Assembly (NCBI RefSeq): GCF_014698035.1
Contig: NZ_JACJSF010000024.1
Coordinates: forward strand, 33,594-97,593
DNA length: 64,000 bases
Direction of reading: 5' to 3'
Origin: Desmonostoc muscorum FACHB-395
Lineage (GTDB): Bacteria > Cyanobacteriota > Cyanobacteriia > Cyanobacteriales > Nostocaceae
Positions within the stretch are counted from its first letter, which is position 1, and each line of letters starts with the position of its first letter. The position numbers and the translations under genes are program-made. This document shows positions 28,942 to 40,300 of this stretch, piece after piece. Under the pieces are notes generated by a model. It searched no databases. It saw only the letters and a list, made by a program, of their open reading frames with translations, and was not told the DNA's origin.

Positions 28942-31905
28942 TTGACCAAAAGTAGCACGACTAAAACCTTTACTAATAACAGCTTACCCATGACGCATGA
29001 CGACTATAAGGAGACTAAAATCAGCGATTTAGACATAGCTATTATTGGTATGTCGGGGCGTTTTCCTAAAGCTAGTAATTTGGATAACTTCTGGCAAAAC
29101 CTCAAAGATGGTTTGGAAGCAATCTCATTTTTTTCAGACCAAGAGCTAGAATCAATAGGAGTAGATACAAATACAATAAATGATCCAAATTATGTCAAAG
29201 CAAATGCTGTACTAGAAGATATAGAATTATTTGATGCTGCATTCTTTGATTACTCTCCCAAAACAGCAGAAATAATAGATCCCCAGCACCGCCTATTTTT
29301 GGAAACAGCTTGGGAGGCTTTGGAAAGTGCTGGCTATGATTCTAAAACTTATCAAGGTCGAATTAGTGTTTACGGTAGCGCCAGTATTAGTAGTTACTTT
29401 TTATTCAATCTTTTTTCCAATCCTGAATTAATCAAATTAGTTGGTCTTGACCAAATTAGACATCATAATCGTACAGATAATCTGACTACACGAGTTGCTT
29501 ATAAATTAGATTTAAAGGGTTCAGCTATCACCGTCCAAACTGGATGTTCTAGTTCATTAGTTGCTATTCATTTAGCCTGCCAAAGCTTAATAGATCGTGA
29601 ATCCGATCTGGTTTTAGCAGGTGGAGTTTCTATAACTAACTTAAAAAAGACTGGCTATGCGTATCAAGAGGGGGGAATTTTGTCTCCCGATGGACATTGC
29701 CGCGCCTTTGATGCCAAAGCGCAAGGAACAGTTAACGGTGATGGGGTAGGTATAGTAATTTTAAAACGATTAGCAGATGCGATCGCTAATGGAGATTATA
29801 TTCATGCTGTGATTAAAGGTTCAGCGATTAATAATGATGGTTCTGCCAAAATTGGCTATACAGCTCCTAGTATCGATGGTCAAGCCAAGGTGATTGCTGA
29901 AGCTCTCGCCATCAGCAGAATTGAACCCGATATGGTCAGTTATGTTGAGGCTCATGGCACCGGCACCGTTTTAGGAGACCCGATTGAAATTGCAGCGTTA
30001 ACTAAATCTTTTCGCGCTAGAACTCAGAAAAAGAATTTCTGTGCCATTGGTTCGGTAAAAACGAATATCGGCCACCTAGATACTGCATCTGGTGTTGCAG
30101 GTTTAATCAAAACTGTCCTCGCACTCAAACACAAGCAAATACCACCCAGCTTACACTTTCAAGAACCATCACCCCAGATTGATTTTGCTAATAGTCCCTT
30201 CTACGTTAACGCTAAGCTTTCAGAATGGAAGTCAAATGGACACCCTAGACGTGCAGGAGTCAGTTCTTTTGGTATTGGTGGCACTAATGCTCATGTAGTT
30301 CTAGAAGAAGCTCCGGTAGAGAAGCAGAGGGGGCAACTGAGTAAACATCATCTGTTGGTTGTTTCTGCAAAAACAGAATCAGCATTAGAGGCAGCTACGG
30401 CAAATCTGGCTAATCACCTCAAACAGCATCCCGATTTAAACTTAGCTGATGTTGCTTACACTCTTAAATTAGGCCGTCGAGCTTTTGACTATCGTCGGAT
30501 GGTAGTTTGTCAAGATATTGATGATGCAATCAAAGTTTTAGAGACAAAAGACCCGCAACGAGTTCTCACGCACCATCAAGAACCAGGTGAGCCAGAAGTT
30601 GTATTTATGTTTCCCGGTCAGGGATCTCAATATGTAGGAATGGGTCTAGAATTATACCAAACCGAGCCAATTTTCCGGGAACAAGTTGATTATTGCTGTG
30701 AACAACTTAAACCTATTTTAGGGTTAGACTTATGCACTATTCTTTATCCCAGCCAAGAACAAAGCCAATGGGCGACACAGCAGTTAATACAAACTAATAT
30801 TACCCAGCCAGCGTTGTTCGTAATTGAATATGCTTTAGCACAATTGTGGATAGCTAGGGGAGTGCATCCTAGTGCAATGATTGGTCACAGTATAGGAGAA
30901 TATGTCGCCGCTTGTTTAGCTGGGGTATTTTCTTTAGAAGATGCTTTGATGCTAGTTGCTACTCGTGGGAAACTGATGCAGCAACTACCTTCAGGCGCAA
31001 TGCTGGCTGTAGCGCTACCGGAGAAAAAAGTTATGCAGATGCTAGGTGATAAACTTTCCTTAGCAGCCATTAACGCACCAGAGCGTTGTGTAGTTTCGGG
31101 CCCAAGCGCAGAGATTGAAGATTTGCAAAACCGCTTAACTGAGCAAGGGATTGACTACCGTTCTCTGCATACATCTCACGCCTTTCATTCTCAAATGATG
31201 GACTCGATTCTAGAGCCGTTTACCAAGCTATTAGCAAAAGTTAATCTTAATCATCCAAAAATTCCTTTTTTATCTAACGTAACTGGTACTTGGATCACTC
31301 CAGAAGAGGCAACAAATAACAGTTATTGGGCTAAACATTTGCGGTCATCAGTACGCTTTGCTGATGGCATTACTGAATTGTGTAAACAGCCAAATCGGAT
31401 TTTTTTAGAAGTTGGGGCTGGTCGCACTTTAAGTACTTTGACTAAGCAACAATTCCCGGAAAAATTTGTGTTTTATTCTCTAAGTCATCCTCACGATAAA
31501 CAATCTGATGCTGTATTCTTATTAAATACTCTGGGATCTTTATGGATGTATAGAATACAAGTAGATTGGTCAGGGTTTTATGCCAATCAAAAACTTCATC
31601 GGCTTCCTTTACCGACTTATCCTTTTGAACGAAATAAATACTGGATTGATCCTGCTAACGTTAATGAGTTAAATCGATTGAATAGTAAACAATATAATAA
31701 CCAGAAGTTGCAGAATGAACAAATTAGTAGTCAACCAAATAATTTAGGAGATAAATTACAACATTTAAGTATTGAATCCCAGCAAAACAATATCCTTCAA
31801 CTTAATAGCAAAAATCAAAAAAGCGGAGATCGTATTAAAAAAATAATAAATAGTCAAATCTCTATCATGTTTAAGCAATTAGAACTATTAGAAAAAGATA
31901 TATGA
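28942..31905 (+). CDS. Type I PKS: KS-AT without ACP
   Basis: The 987-residue protein has a ketosynthase (about 30-455) with active Cys202 in TGCSSS and the two His motifs HGTGTVLGD and NIGHLD. The acyltransferase (about 545-850) has Ser650 in GHSIGEY and HAFH, the malonyl-CoA-type signature. No ketoreductase, dehydratase or ACP is present. A 100-residue Asn/Gln-rich tail ending in a helical FKQLELLEKDI fits a docking segment. The missing ACP is the first domain of the next protein, 60 bp downstream, so the module is split between two genes. The start is uncertain: TTG 28942, 6 bp after the previous stop, or ATG 28990; the KS itself begins near residue 30. It should extend the Asp-ended chain by one malonyl unit to a beta-ketoacyl group. 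Confidence 0.9.
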   Translation: MTKSSTTKTFTNNSLPMTHDDYKETKISDLDIAIIGMSGRFPKASNLDNFWQNLKDGLEAISFFSDQELESIGVDTNTINDPNYVKANAVLEDIELFDAAFFDYSPKTAEIIDPQHRLFLETAWEALESAGYDSKTYQGRISVYGSASISSYFLFNLFSNPELIKLVGLDQIRHHNRTDNLTTRVAYKLDLKGSAITVQTGCSSSLVAIHLACQSLIDRESDLVLAGGVSITNLKKTGYAYQEGGILSPDGHCRAFDAKAQGTVNGDGVGIVILKRLADAIANGDYIHAVIKGSAINNDGSAKIGYTAPSIDGQAKVIAEALAISRIEPDMVSYVEAHGTGTVLGDPIEIAALTKSFRARTQKKNFCAIGSVKTNIGHLDTASGVAGLIKTVLALKHKQIPPSLHFQEPSPQIDFANSPFYVNAKLSEWKSNGHPRRAGVSSFGIGGTNAHVVLEEAPVEKQRGQLSKHHLLVVSAKTESALEAATANLANHLKQHPDLNLADVAYTLKLGRRAFDYRRMVVCQDIDDAIKVLETKDPQRVLTHHQEPGEPEVVFMFPGQGSQYVGMGLELYQTEPIFREQVDYCCEQLKPILGLDLCTILYPSQEQSQWATQQLIQTNITQPALFVIEYALAQLWIARGVHPSAMIGHSIGEYVAACLAGVFSLEDALMLVATRGKLMQQLPSGAMLAVALPEKKVMQMLGDKLSLAAINAPERCVVSGPSAEIEDLQNRLTEQGIDYRSLHTSHAFHSQMMDSILEPFTKLLAKVNLNHPKIPFLSNVTGTWITPEEATNNSYWAKHLRSSVRFADGITELCKQPNRIFLEVGAGRTLSTLTKQQFPEKFVFYSLSHPHDKQSDAVFLLNTLGSLWMYRIQVDWSGFYANQKLHRLPLPTYPFERNKYWIDPANVNELNRLNSKQYNNQKLQNEQISSQPNNLGDKLQHLSIESQQNNILQLNSKNQKSGDRIKKIINSQISIMFKQLELLEKDI

Positions 31906-31965
31906 TTTCAGCTAACAGTAATTCCCCTTTTTAGTGATTAGCAGTTTCAATAAATGTAAAACATT

Positions 31966-34900
31966 ATGGATGAAGATTCTCAATATAAAAAAATAGTATC
32001 AACGCTCAAGTACATTGTTAGTGAATCATTGGGAGTTAAATCAACGGTAATAGATATTCATACTCCTTTTCTACAGATGGGCGTTGACTCTCTAATTTTA
32101 TTGCAAATTAATCGTACTATTCAACAACAGCTAGATATCGATATTCCTTTTCGTTTATTGCTTGAAAATTTATCAACGATTCATAAATTAGGAAATTATA
32201 TAGCTCAAGAAATACCTCCAAAAAATCTTATTTTAGAGCCTTCTTTTCAGGAATCAACAATTAGTCCAATACTACAAGCGCATACTGAACCGACACTTGC
32301 TATAAAGACTTCAGATACAGAAAGATTGGAGCCAGAAGATGAAAAGTTTATAACAAGTACAGTCCTCGAAGAGGTAATAGAACAGCAGCTTGAATTGATG
32401 TCCAAACAGCTAGCAATTTTGCAAAAAGCAGGTTCATCTAAGAAGATATTAACTGTACAAAAAGCAATCCCATCTACCCCTATTCAGGATGAGATAGGAC
32501 AAATTGCTAAATCTTTAATTAATAACTCTGATTTTCCAGAAAATTCATCATCGATTCAGGTTGAGTCTAAGCAACAACTCATAAACCAAACAATTGAGCC
32601 TCTTGATTCAGAATCAAAGACTCTGTTAACTCCCGGTCAACAAAAACATTTAGATGCTTTAATTGCACGTTTTGTTCAACTGACTCCAGAATCTAAACGA
32701 CTTACTCAAGCTTATCGCTCCTACCATGCTAATAGCAGAGCAATAACAGGGTTCTTGCCCTCGATTAAAGAGATGTTGTATCCCATTCACGGACAGCGTG
32801 GAGAAGGAGCTAGACTTTGGGATGTTGATGGCAAAGAGTATGTAGACATTTCGATGGGGTTTGGGGCGCTTTTATTTGGTCATTCACCTTCCTTTGTCAT
32901 CGAAGCTATTCAAGAACAAATAAAGCAAGGTATATTGCATGGGCCACAATCGCGTCTTGCCGGTCAGGTTGCGGAGTTAATTTGTGAGTTGACAGGTGCG
33001 GAACGGGCAGCTTTTTGTAACGATGGTACAGAAGCTGTAATGGGAGCAATCCGCCTAGCACGCGCTACTACAAGACGCTCTAAGATTGCTTTATTTGCTG
33101 GTTCTTATCACGGTACTTATGATGGGATTTTGGTAAGAGGAGTAACTACCAGCGAAGAAACGCGGCGTTCTATCCCTAGAGCTATAGGTATTCCATCATA
33201 CATTGCTGATGATGTCATCGTACTCGACTATGGCAAACCTGAATCCCTAGAAATTTTGAAAATTCATGCTCACGAACTGGCAGCAGTTCTGGTGGAGCCG
33301 ATACAAAGCAGTTGCCCAGATTTGCAACCTCAAGAGTTTTTGCTCGAACTCAGACAATTAACTCAAGCAACAGGAACCGTATTAATTTTCGACGAAGTAA
33401 TTACCGGCTTTCGGATGCACCCAGGCGGGATTCAGGGATTGTGGAATATTCAAGCAGATTTGACCACTTATGGTAAAGCTGTTGCGGCTGGGATACCAAT
33501 TGGGGTTATAGCTGGTAAAGCAGCTTTGATGGATATATTTGACGGTGGGATGTGGAACTATGGAGATGAATCTTATCCTCAAGCAGAAACCACAGTGTTT
33601 GCGGGTACTTTTTTCAAACATCCTTTGGTAATGGCTGCGGCTTGGGCTACACTCAACCATATTAAAAATAGTGGCCCGAAATTACAGCAGGAGTTATCTG
33701 AAAAAACAACGAAATTAGCCCAGACTCTTAATAGTTACTTTGAACAAAGACAAGTTCCTATTCAAGTAGTCCATTTTGGTTCCCTGTTTCGTTTTATACC
33801 CTCATCGCCCCTCAAGTTTGGTCAGTTGTTTTTCTACCATTTACTAGAAAAAGGCGTTTATGTTTGGGAAGGACGCACTTTTTATCTGTCTACGGCACAT
33901 ACAGATGCAGATATTGAACACGTAATTGGGGCAGTCAAGGAAAGCATAGTAGAAATGCAACAAGGGGAATTATTACCACCTGCCCCGATTTCAACAACGC
34001 TCAAAATTCCTCTGACGGCAGCACAAAAAGAACTGTGGTTTTTAGCACAGATGGGAGATGAAGTTTCCCGCGCCTACAACGAATCTAGAACTATCCATCT
34101 GCGAGGGGCTGGCAATTTATTCGCAGTACGTAAGGCTGTTCAAGAAATTATCAATCGTCACGAAGCGCTGCGAACTACTTTTAGCCCAGAGGGGGATAAT
34201 CAACTGATTCATTCCACTTTGACTATAGATATTCCTGTAAGCGATTTTTCAACTTTAGATAAAAGTCAACGAGAAACACAACTATCGGAGTTGTTAACAC
34301 GAGAAGCTCAACAAATTTTCGATTTAGAAAAAGGGCCATTACTGAAGTGTCATATAGTCAAGTTGCAAGAAGATCATCATCTTGTAATTTTGACAAATCA
34401 TCACATTGTTGCTGATGGTTGGTCAATTAGTATTTTGTTACGAGAACTAGCAGCAATTTATTCAGCAGAGTGCCAAGGAATTGCTAGCCAACTTCCGCAA
34501 CCCATGAAATGGAGTGAGTATGCTCTGCGGCAAGTACAAATGCAACAGAGTTCCGAAATGGCAAAAGCTGAAGCTTATTGGCTGAGTCAATTTGCCAGTT
34601 CAGTGCCCATTTTGGAATTACCAACTGACCGTCCTCGACCACCGATATTTTCGTACACTGGAGCGCGAGAAAATCTCATTCTCGATTCCAGCTTATATAA
34701 TTCTTTGAAAAGCTTAAGTGTACAACGTGGTTATACTTTATTTACAATTCTTTTAACAGCATTTATCACCTTATTGCAACGATTGACGAATCAACAAGAT
34801 ATCGTTGTTGGTATTGCTTCGGCTGGACAATCTGCGATCGCAGATGAATATCTGGTTGGCCACTGTGTTAATCTGTTGCCCATACGCAGCCAAGTTATTG

Positions 34901-37317
34901 GCAACCCAGGATTCACAGAATATTTGAGTTCAGTTCAGCAGGTATTGCTAGATGCTTACGAGTATCAAATTTATCCTTTTATTAAACTAATTGAAAATTT
35001 AAAGTTACCACGAGACCCTAGCCGCACCCCTCTTTTTACCACAGGGTTTAATCTGGACAAAGCTCAATTTGAGTCTAGGTTTTTAAAACAAGAGTTTGAG
35101 GTAGCTAAAAATTCTACTGGTGCTACTAAGCTGGATATTAATTTAAATATTCTTCAGACAGACAGCGAACTACTGGTAGAACTGGAATATAACACTCATT
35201 TATTTAATACCCAAACAATTCAAAGTTGGCTCGGATATTACGTAACCTTGCTAGAAAGTGTTGTCGCTAATCCAGAGCAATCCCTTGCAGAATTGCCTAT
35301 ATTGACACAAACCCAACAGCATCAGTTATTGGTGGAATGGAATAATACTAAAGTTGACTATCCTGGTGAGTATTGTATCCATCAGTTATTTGAGGCTCAA
35401 GTAGAGCGATTACCTGATGCAATTGCCGTAAGTTTTGAAAACCAATACCTCACCTATCGAGAGCTAAATCATCGCGCAAATCAATTGGCGCATTATTTGC
35501 GTTCAGCAAAGCTGTCGCGTAGCGATTCGCTTGGGGTGAAACCAGAGGTATTAGTAGGGATTTGTGTAGAGCGTTCGCTCGAAATGGCGATCGGAATTCT
35601 GGGCATCTTGAAAGCTGGTGGCGCTTATGTGCCGTTAGATCCATCCTACCCACAAGAACGACTAGCTTTGATATTAAACGATGTCAAACCTTTAGTTTTG
35701 CTTACCCAAAAGCATCTGGTTACGGAACTTCCTACATCTGCGGCTCAGGTTGTTTGCCTAGACGAATGGGATCTGTATGCCCAGGAAAGTCAGGAAAATC
35801 CTAGTAGCAGTGTAACAGCCAAAAATCTGGCTTATGTGATTTACACTTCTGGGTCTACAGGAACACCTAAAGGCGTTCTGATTTCGCATCAAGCTTTAGT
35901 GAACCACAGTATTGATGCTGCTAAAGCTTATGAACTGCAACCAGAAGATCGCGTTCTCCAATTCGCTTCTGTGAGCTTTGATGTAACAGCCGAAGAACTT
36001 TTTCCATCATGGTTAAGTGGTTCAACTGTAGTCATCCGACCAAATCAGGTATTATTGTTTGCTCACTTTGGAAAATTCTTGGCACAGGAAAAACTAACTG
36101 TCCTCAATTTACCAACAGCCTATTGGCATGAGTGGGTGTCCGACTTGGTTCAAACAACAGCACCATTACCGCCGACGCTGCGTTTGGTGATTGTCGGAAC
36201 TGAGCAAGCTTTACCAGAAAAACTTGCACTTTGGCATAAACTGGTAGGCGATCGCTCCAAGAGTTCCCGTATCCGTTGGCTTAATGCTTATGGCCCAACT
36301 GAGGCAACTATTGGTGTCACACTTTTTGAACCAGTTGAACCAGTTACCTATTCAGAGAAACCCCTTTATTGTGTACCTGTTGGTCGTCCCATTGCCAACA
36401 CCCAGGTATACTTGCTAGACAAACATTTGCAGCTTACACCTGTAGGCGTACCAGGCGAGTTGTATATTGGTGGTATCGGAATTGCCAGGGGCTACCTCAA
36501 TCATCCTGAACTGACTGCCGAAAAATTTATTCCTAACCCTTTTGGCGAAAAATCGGGGATGCGTCTGTATCGCACTGGCGATTTAGCCCGCTACTTACCC
36601 AACGGGGATATCGAACTCCTGGGACGTATTGACGATCAAGTAAAAATTCGGGGCTTCCGCATCGAACTGGGCGAGACATCAGCAAAATTGCAGCAATACA
36701 ATAAAGTACGCGAAGCCGTGGTAATAGCTAGGGAAGACGAGCATGGTGATAAGCACTTAGTGGCTTATGTCAGCCCTCAGCCAGAACAGACACTAACAAT
36801 TACTGAGTTGCGTGGCTTTCTTCAGGAGAAGCTACCGCAATATATGATGCCCTCGACTTTTCTAATCCTGCCAACCTTGCCTTTGTTGCCCAACGGTAAA
36901 CTCGATAAGCGATCGCTACCTGCACCAGAAATTCGCCCAGAGTTAGAAGCTGCTTATGTAATGCCGCAAACACAGATGGAACAAACCATTGCTGGAGTTT
37001 GGCAAAAGGCTCTCAATATTGACAACATAGGCGTTCACGATAACTTCTTTGAACTCGGCGGTCATTCATTACTCATGGTGAAAGTTCATAGCCAATTACA
37101 CGAAATATTCCAAACTGATTTATCAATGCTCGATATGTTCAGATATCCGACTATTAACTCTCTTGCAGAGTTCTTTAGTCAAACTAAAAATCAAACATCA
37201 TCTTTTAGCGAAACTAATATTTCAATAGAAAAAATTTCCCTTGGTAAATCTAAACAGAAAAAACGTCTACAGAAAATAAAGTTGATGATGAATAATCAAG
37301 GAGCTAATGAAGAATGA
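31966..37317 (+). CDS. Hybrid PKS/NRPS: ACP-aminotransferase-C-A-PCP
   Basis: The 1783-residue protein starts with an ACP (GVDSL, Ser42), then a coiled, Gln/Glu-rich linker. A glutamate-1-semialdehyde-type PLP aminotransferase (AMT, about 215-665) with the PLP Lys504 in TYGKAVAAG follows. This ACP-AMT order, as in the microcystin and iturin families, converts a beta-keto thioester to a beta-amino thioester. A C domain (about 675-1115, HHIVADG intact) and an A domain (about 1130-1650) come next; my reading of the A code is DVENIGAIGK, which I cannot assign. A PCP (LGGHS near 1700) ends the module. The stop overlaps the start of the next gene by 4 bases (ATGA), a translational-coupling arrangement. 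The result would be a beta-amino acid joined to an unknown amino acid. Confidence 0.92.
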   Translation: MDEDSQYKKIVSTLKYIVSESLGVKSTVIDIHTPFLQMGVDSLILLQINRTIQQQLDIDIPFRLLLENLSTIHKLGNYIAQEIPPKNLILEPSFQESTISPILQAHTEPTLAIKTSDTERLEPEDEKFITSTVLEEVIEQQLELMSKQLAILQKAGSSKKILTVQKAIPSTPIQDEIGQIAKSLINNSDFPENSSSIQVESKQQLINQTIEPLDSESKTLLTPGQQKHLDALIARFVQLTPESKRLTQAYRSYHANSRAITGFLPSIKEMLYPIHGQRGEGARLWDVDGKEYVDISMGFGALLFGHSPSFVIEAIQEQIKQGILHGPQSRLAGQVAELICELTGAERAAFCNDGTEAVMGAIRLARATTRRSKIALFAGSYHGTYDGILVRGVTTSEETRRSIPRAIGIPSYIADDVIVLDYGKPESLEILKIHAHELAAVLVEPIQSSCPDLQPQEFLLELRQLTQATGTVLIFDEVITGFRMHPGGIQGLWNIQADLTTYGKAVAAGIPIGVIAGKAALMDIFDGGMWNYGDESYPQAETTVFAGTFFKHPLVMAAAWATLNHIKNSGPKLQQELSEKTTKLAQTLNSYFEQRQVPIQVVHFGSLFRFIPSSPLKFGQLFFYHLLEKGVYVWEGRTFYLSTAHTDADIEHVIGAVKESIVEMQQGELLPPAPISTTLKIPLTAAQKELWFLAQMGDEVSRAYNESRTIHLRGAGNLFAVRKAVQEIINRHEALRTTFSPEGDNQLIHSTLTIDIPVSDFSTLDKSQRETQLSELLTREAQQIFDLEKGPLLKCHIVKLQEDHHLVILTNHHIVADGWSISILLRELAAIYSAECQGIASQLPQPMKWSEYALRQVQMQQSSEMAKAEAYWLSQFASSVPILELPTDRPRPPIFSYTGARENLILDSSLYNSLKSLSVQRGYTLFTILLTAFITLLQRLTNQQDIVVGIASAGQSAIADEYLVGHCVNLLPIRSQVIGNPGFTEYLSSVQQVLLDAYEYQIYPFIKLIENLKLPRDPSRTPLFTTGFNLDKAQFESRFLKQEFEVAKNSTGATKLDINLNILQTDSELLVELEYNTHLFNTQTIQSWLGYYVTLLESVVANPEQSLAELPILTQTQQHQLLVEWNNTKVDYPGEYCIHQLFEAQVERLPDAIAVSFENQYLTYRELNHRANQLAHYLRSAKLSRSDSLGVKPEVLVGICVERSLEMAIGILGILKAGGAYVPLDPSYPQERLALILNDVKPLVLLTQKHLVTELPTSAAQVVCLDEWDLYAQESQENPSSSVTAKNLAYVIYTSGSTGTPKGVLISHQALVNHSIDAAKAYELQPEDRVLQFASVSFDVTAEELFPSWLSGSTVVIRPNQVLLFAHFGKFLAQEKLTVLNLPTAYWHEWVSDLVQTTAPLPPTLRLVIVGTEQALPEKLALWHKLVGDRSKSSRIRWLNAYGPTEATIGVTLFEPVEPVTYSEKPLYCVPVGRPIANTQVYLLDKHLQLTPVGVPGELYIGGIGIARGYLNHPELTAEKFIPNPFGEKSGMRLYRTGDLARYLPNGDIELLGRIDDQVKIRGFRIELGETSAKLQQYNKVREAVVIAREDEHGDKHLVAYVSPQPEQTLTITELRGFLQEKLPQYMMPSTFLILPTLPLLPNGKLDKRSLPAPEIRPELEAAYVMPQTQMEQTIAGVWQKALNIDNIGVHDNFFELGGHSLLMVKVHSQLHEIFQTDLSMLDMFRYPTINSLAEFFSQTKNQTSSFSETNISIEKISLGKSKQKKRLQKIKLMMNNQGANEE

Positions 37318-40300
37318 GTATCCCCATAGAAGCTTGTCATCATAACGGTTCAGAAATAGCAATTATTGGTCTAGCAGGTCGGTTTCCGGGTGCCAAAAAC
37401 GTTGATGAATTTTGGCAAAATCTCCAAAATGGTACAGAGTCAATTTCAGTTTTTACTGATGAAGAACTGTTAGCTTATGGGTTAGATGCAGCTACACTCA
37501 ATAACCCAAAGTTTGTTAAATCAAGAGCTGTATTAGAAGATGTAGAACTTTTTGATGCTGCATTTTTTGGCTTTAATCCCAGAGAAGCGGAAATTACCGA
37601 TCCCCAACATCGTCTCTTTTTAGAATGTGCGTATACTGCCCTTGAAGATGCTGGCTATGACTCAGAAAATTATCAAGGTTCTATTGGAGTTTACGCCGGA
37701 GCTAGCTTCAGTAAGTACTTACTCAATGTATATTTAAACGAAGATATTATTGGATCTATAGATAATCACCAGCTTGCGATCGCAGGTGACAAAGACTATT
37801 TAACTACCCGCGTTTCTTACAAACTGAATCTAGAAGGGCCAAGCTTCAGTGTTCAAACCGCCTGCTCTACTTCATTAGTCGCTGTTCATTTAGCCACTCA
37901 AAGCTTACTAAATGGGGAATGCGATCTAGCTTTGGCAGGTGGGGTTTCCATAAGTTCTTCCAGAAAAACGGGCTATGTTTACAAAGAAGGGGCAATTGGT
38001 TCTCCTGACGGACACTGCCGCGCTTTTGATGCTCAAGCACAGGGAACTGTCGGTGGCGAAGGTGTAGGCATCGTGGTTTTGAAGCGATTAGAGGATGCTC
38101 TGGAAGATGGCGATACCATCCATGCTGTCATTAAAGGTTCCGCTATTAATAACGATGGCTCTTTCAAAGTGAGCTACACAGCACCACGGATAGATGGTCA
38201 AGCCAAGGTGATTAGAACCGCTCAAGTTGTTGCCGAGGTTGAACCCGAAACGATTACCTATATTGAAGCTCATGGCACAGGAACATCGCTAGGAGATCCT
38301 ATTGAAATCGCGGCGTTAACACAAGCTTTTCGAGCCAGTACTGACAAAAAAGGCTTCTGCGCCATTGGTTCAGTAAAAACCAACATTGGCCATTTAGACG
38401 CTGCTGCTGGGATAACAGGTCTAATCAAAACTGTTCTGGCCCTGAAGCATCAACAAATACCGCCTAGCTTGCACTTTCAGGAACCTAATCCGCAAATTGA
38501 TTTTGCCAACAGTCCTTTTTATGTCAACACCAAACTTACCCAATGGACAACAAATAACATTCCTCGCCGCGCTGGAGTCAGTTCTTTTGGGATTGGTGGG
38601 ACTAATGCCCATGTAATTTTGGAAGAAGCGCCTGTAGGGAGACAGGGGGAGCCGGGGAGGAAATATCATCTCTTAGTTCTTTCTGCAAAAACGGAATCGG
38701 CGTTAGAAACAGCTACGGCGAATCTGGCTAATCATCTCCAGCAGTATCCTTTGAACCTTGCAGATGTGGCTCATACCCTTGGTGTAGGTCGTCGAGCTTT
38801 CGATCATCGGCGGATGCTGGTATGCCAAGACATGAATGATGCGGTGAAGATGCTTTCTACTTCAGAATCACAACGAATATTCACCCACTACCAGCAGCCT
38901 TGCAATCGTCCTGTGGTGTTTATGTTTTCTGGGCAAGGAACGCAGTATGTGAATATGGCTAGAGAACTCTACGAGAGTGAGCCAACTTTTACACTTACAG
39001 TTGATCGTTGTTGTGAGTTGCTAAAACCACATTTAGGTTTTGACCTACGCCATGTATTGTATCCAGATGAGGCACAGACAGCCAAGGCAACAGAGCAGCT
39101 TAAACAGACAATTGTTGCTCAACCAGCATTATTTGTCATCGAGTACGCCCTAGCTCAATTGTGGATGGCATGGGGTGTACACCCAGAGGCGATGATTGGT
39201 CACAGTATTGGGGAGTATGTAGCCGCTACTTTAGCTGGAGTTTTTTCGCTAGAAGATGCTTTAGCGCTAGTCGCAATCCGAGGACGACTGATACAGGAAC
39301 TTCCTAGTGGGGAAATGCTCTCTATCCAACTTCCCGAATCAGAGATACAACCCCTGCTAACGGAGGAACTATCTTTAGCTGCAAGTAATGGGCCTGCCTA
39401 CTGCGTGGTTTCTGGTGTAGCTGAAGCGATCGCACAATTACAACAACAGCTAGAAGCCAAAGGTATAGGCTGCCGGAGGTTACATACCTCTCATGCCTTT
39501 CATTCTCCCATGATGGAGCCAATTCTCCAGCCATTTACAGAGCATTTACAAAAACTCCAACTTCATCCTCCGAAGATTGAGTTTATCTCTAACGTCAGTG
39601 GCACTTGGATCGCTGTAGCAGAAGCAACAGACCCCAAATATTGGGTAAAGCATTTACGGCAAACAGTGCGCTTTAACCAAGGGATAACTGAGTTACTCAA
39701 AACACAAGAGCGGATCTTTTTAGAGGTTGGCCCAGGACGGACTTTAAGTACTTTTGTCAAGCAACATCATCAGGATAAACTGATAGTACTGACCTCAATC
39801 CGTCATCCACAAGAACAACAATCGGATGTAGAATTTTTACTCAACTCTTTGGGACGGCTCTGGCTTTGTGGTGTCAAAGTAGACTGGTCTAGTTTTTATG
39901 CTAACGAACAACGTCATCATATTCCCTTACCAACCTATCCATTTGAGCGTCAACGTTACTGGATTGAAGCACAAAAACAGCCAAGACAAACGGCAGTTGA
40001 TTTAGGTCAATCTTTGGTAGAGACTTGTAGGGTAAAGGCTCGTGCTAGCATCGCCACATTGGACGAGCAAACTTATTTGCTGAATAAAGAGTGTTTGGAT
40101 CGTTTGTGTGCTTCCTATATAAACCTTTCTCTCCAGCGTTTGGGTGCTTTTAACAACTTCAATGAGCAATATTCTTTTGAAGAGTTGTGTGAGCAATGCC
40201 AGATTATTCCTCGCTATCGGCAATTGTTGTATCGCTTTTTAGATGTACTCGTAGAACAAGGTGATCTACAACAAGAAAAGGATTTATTTACAAACCTTGT

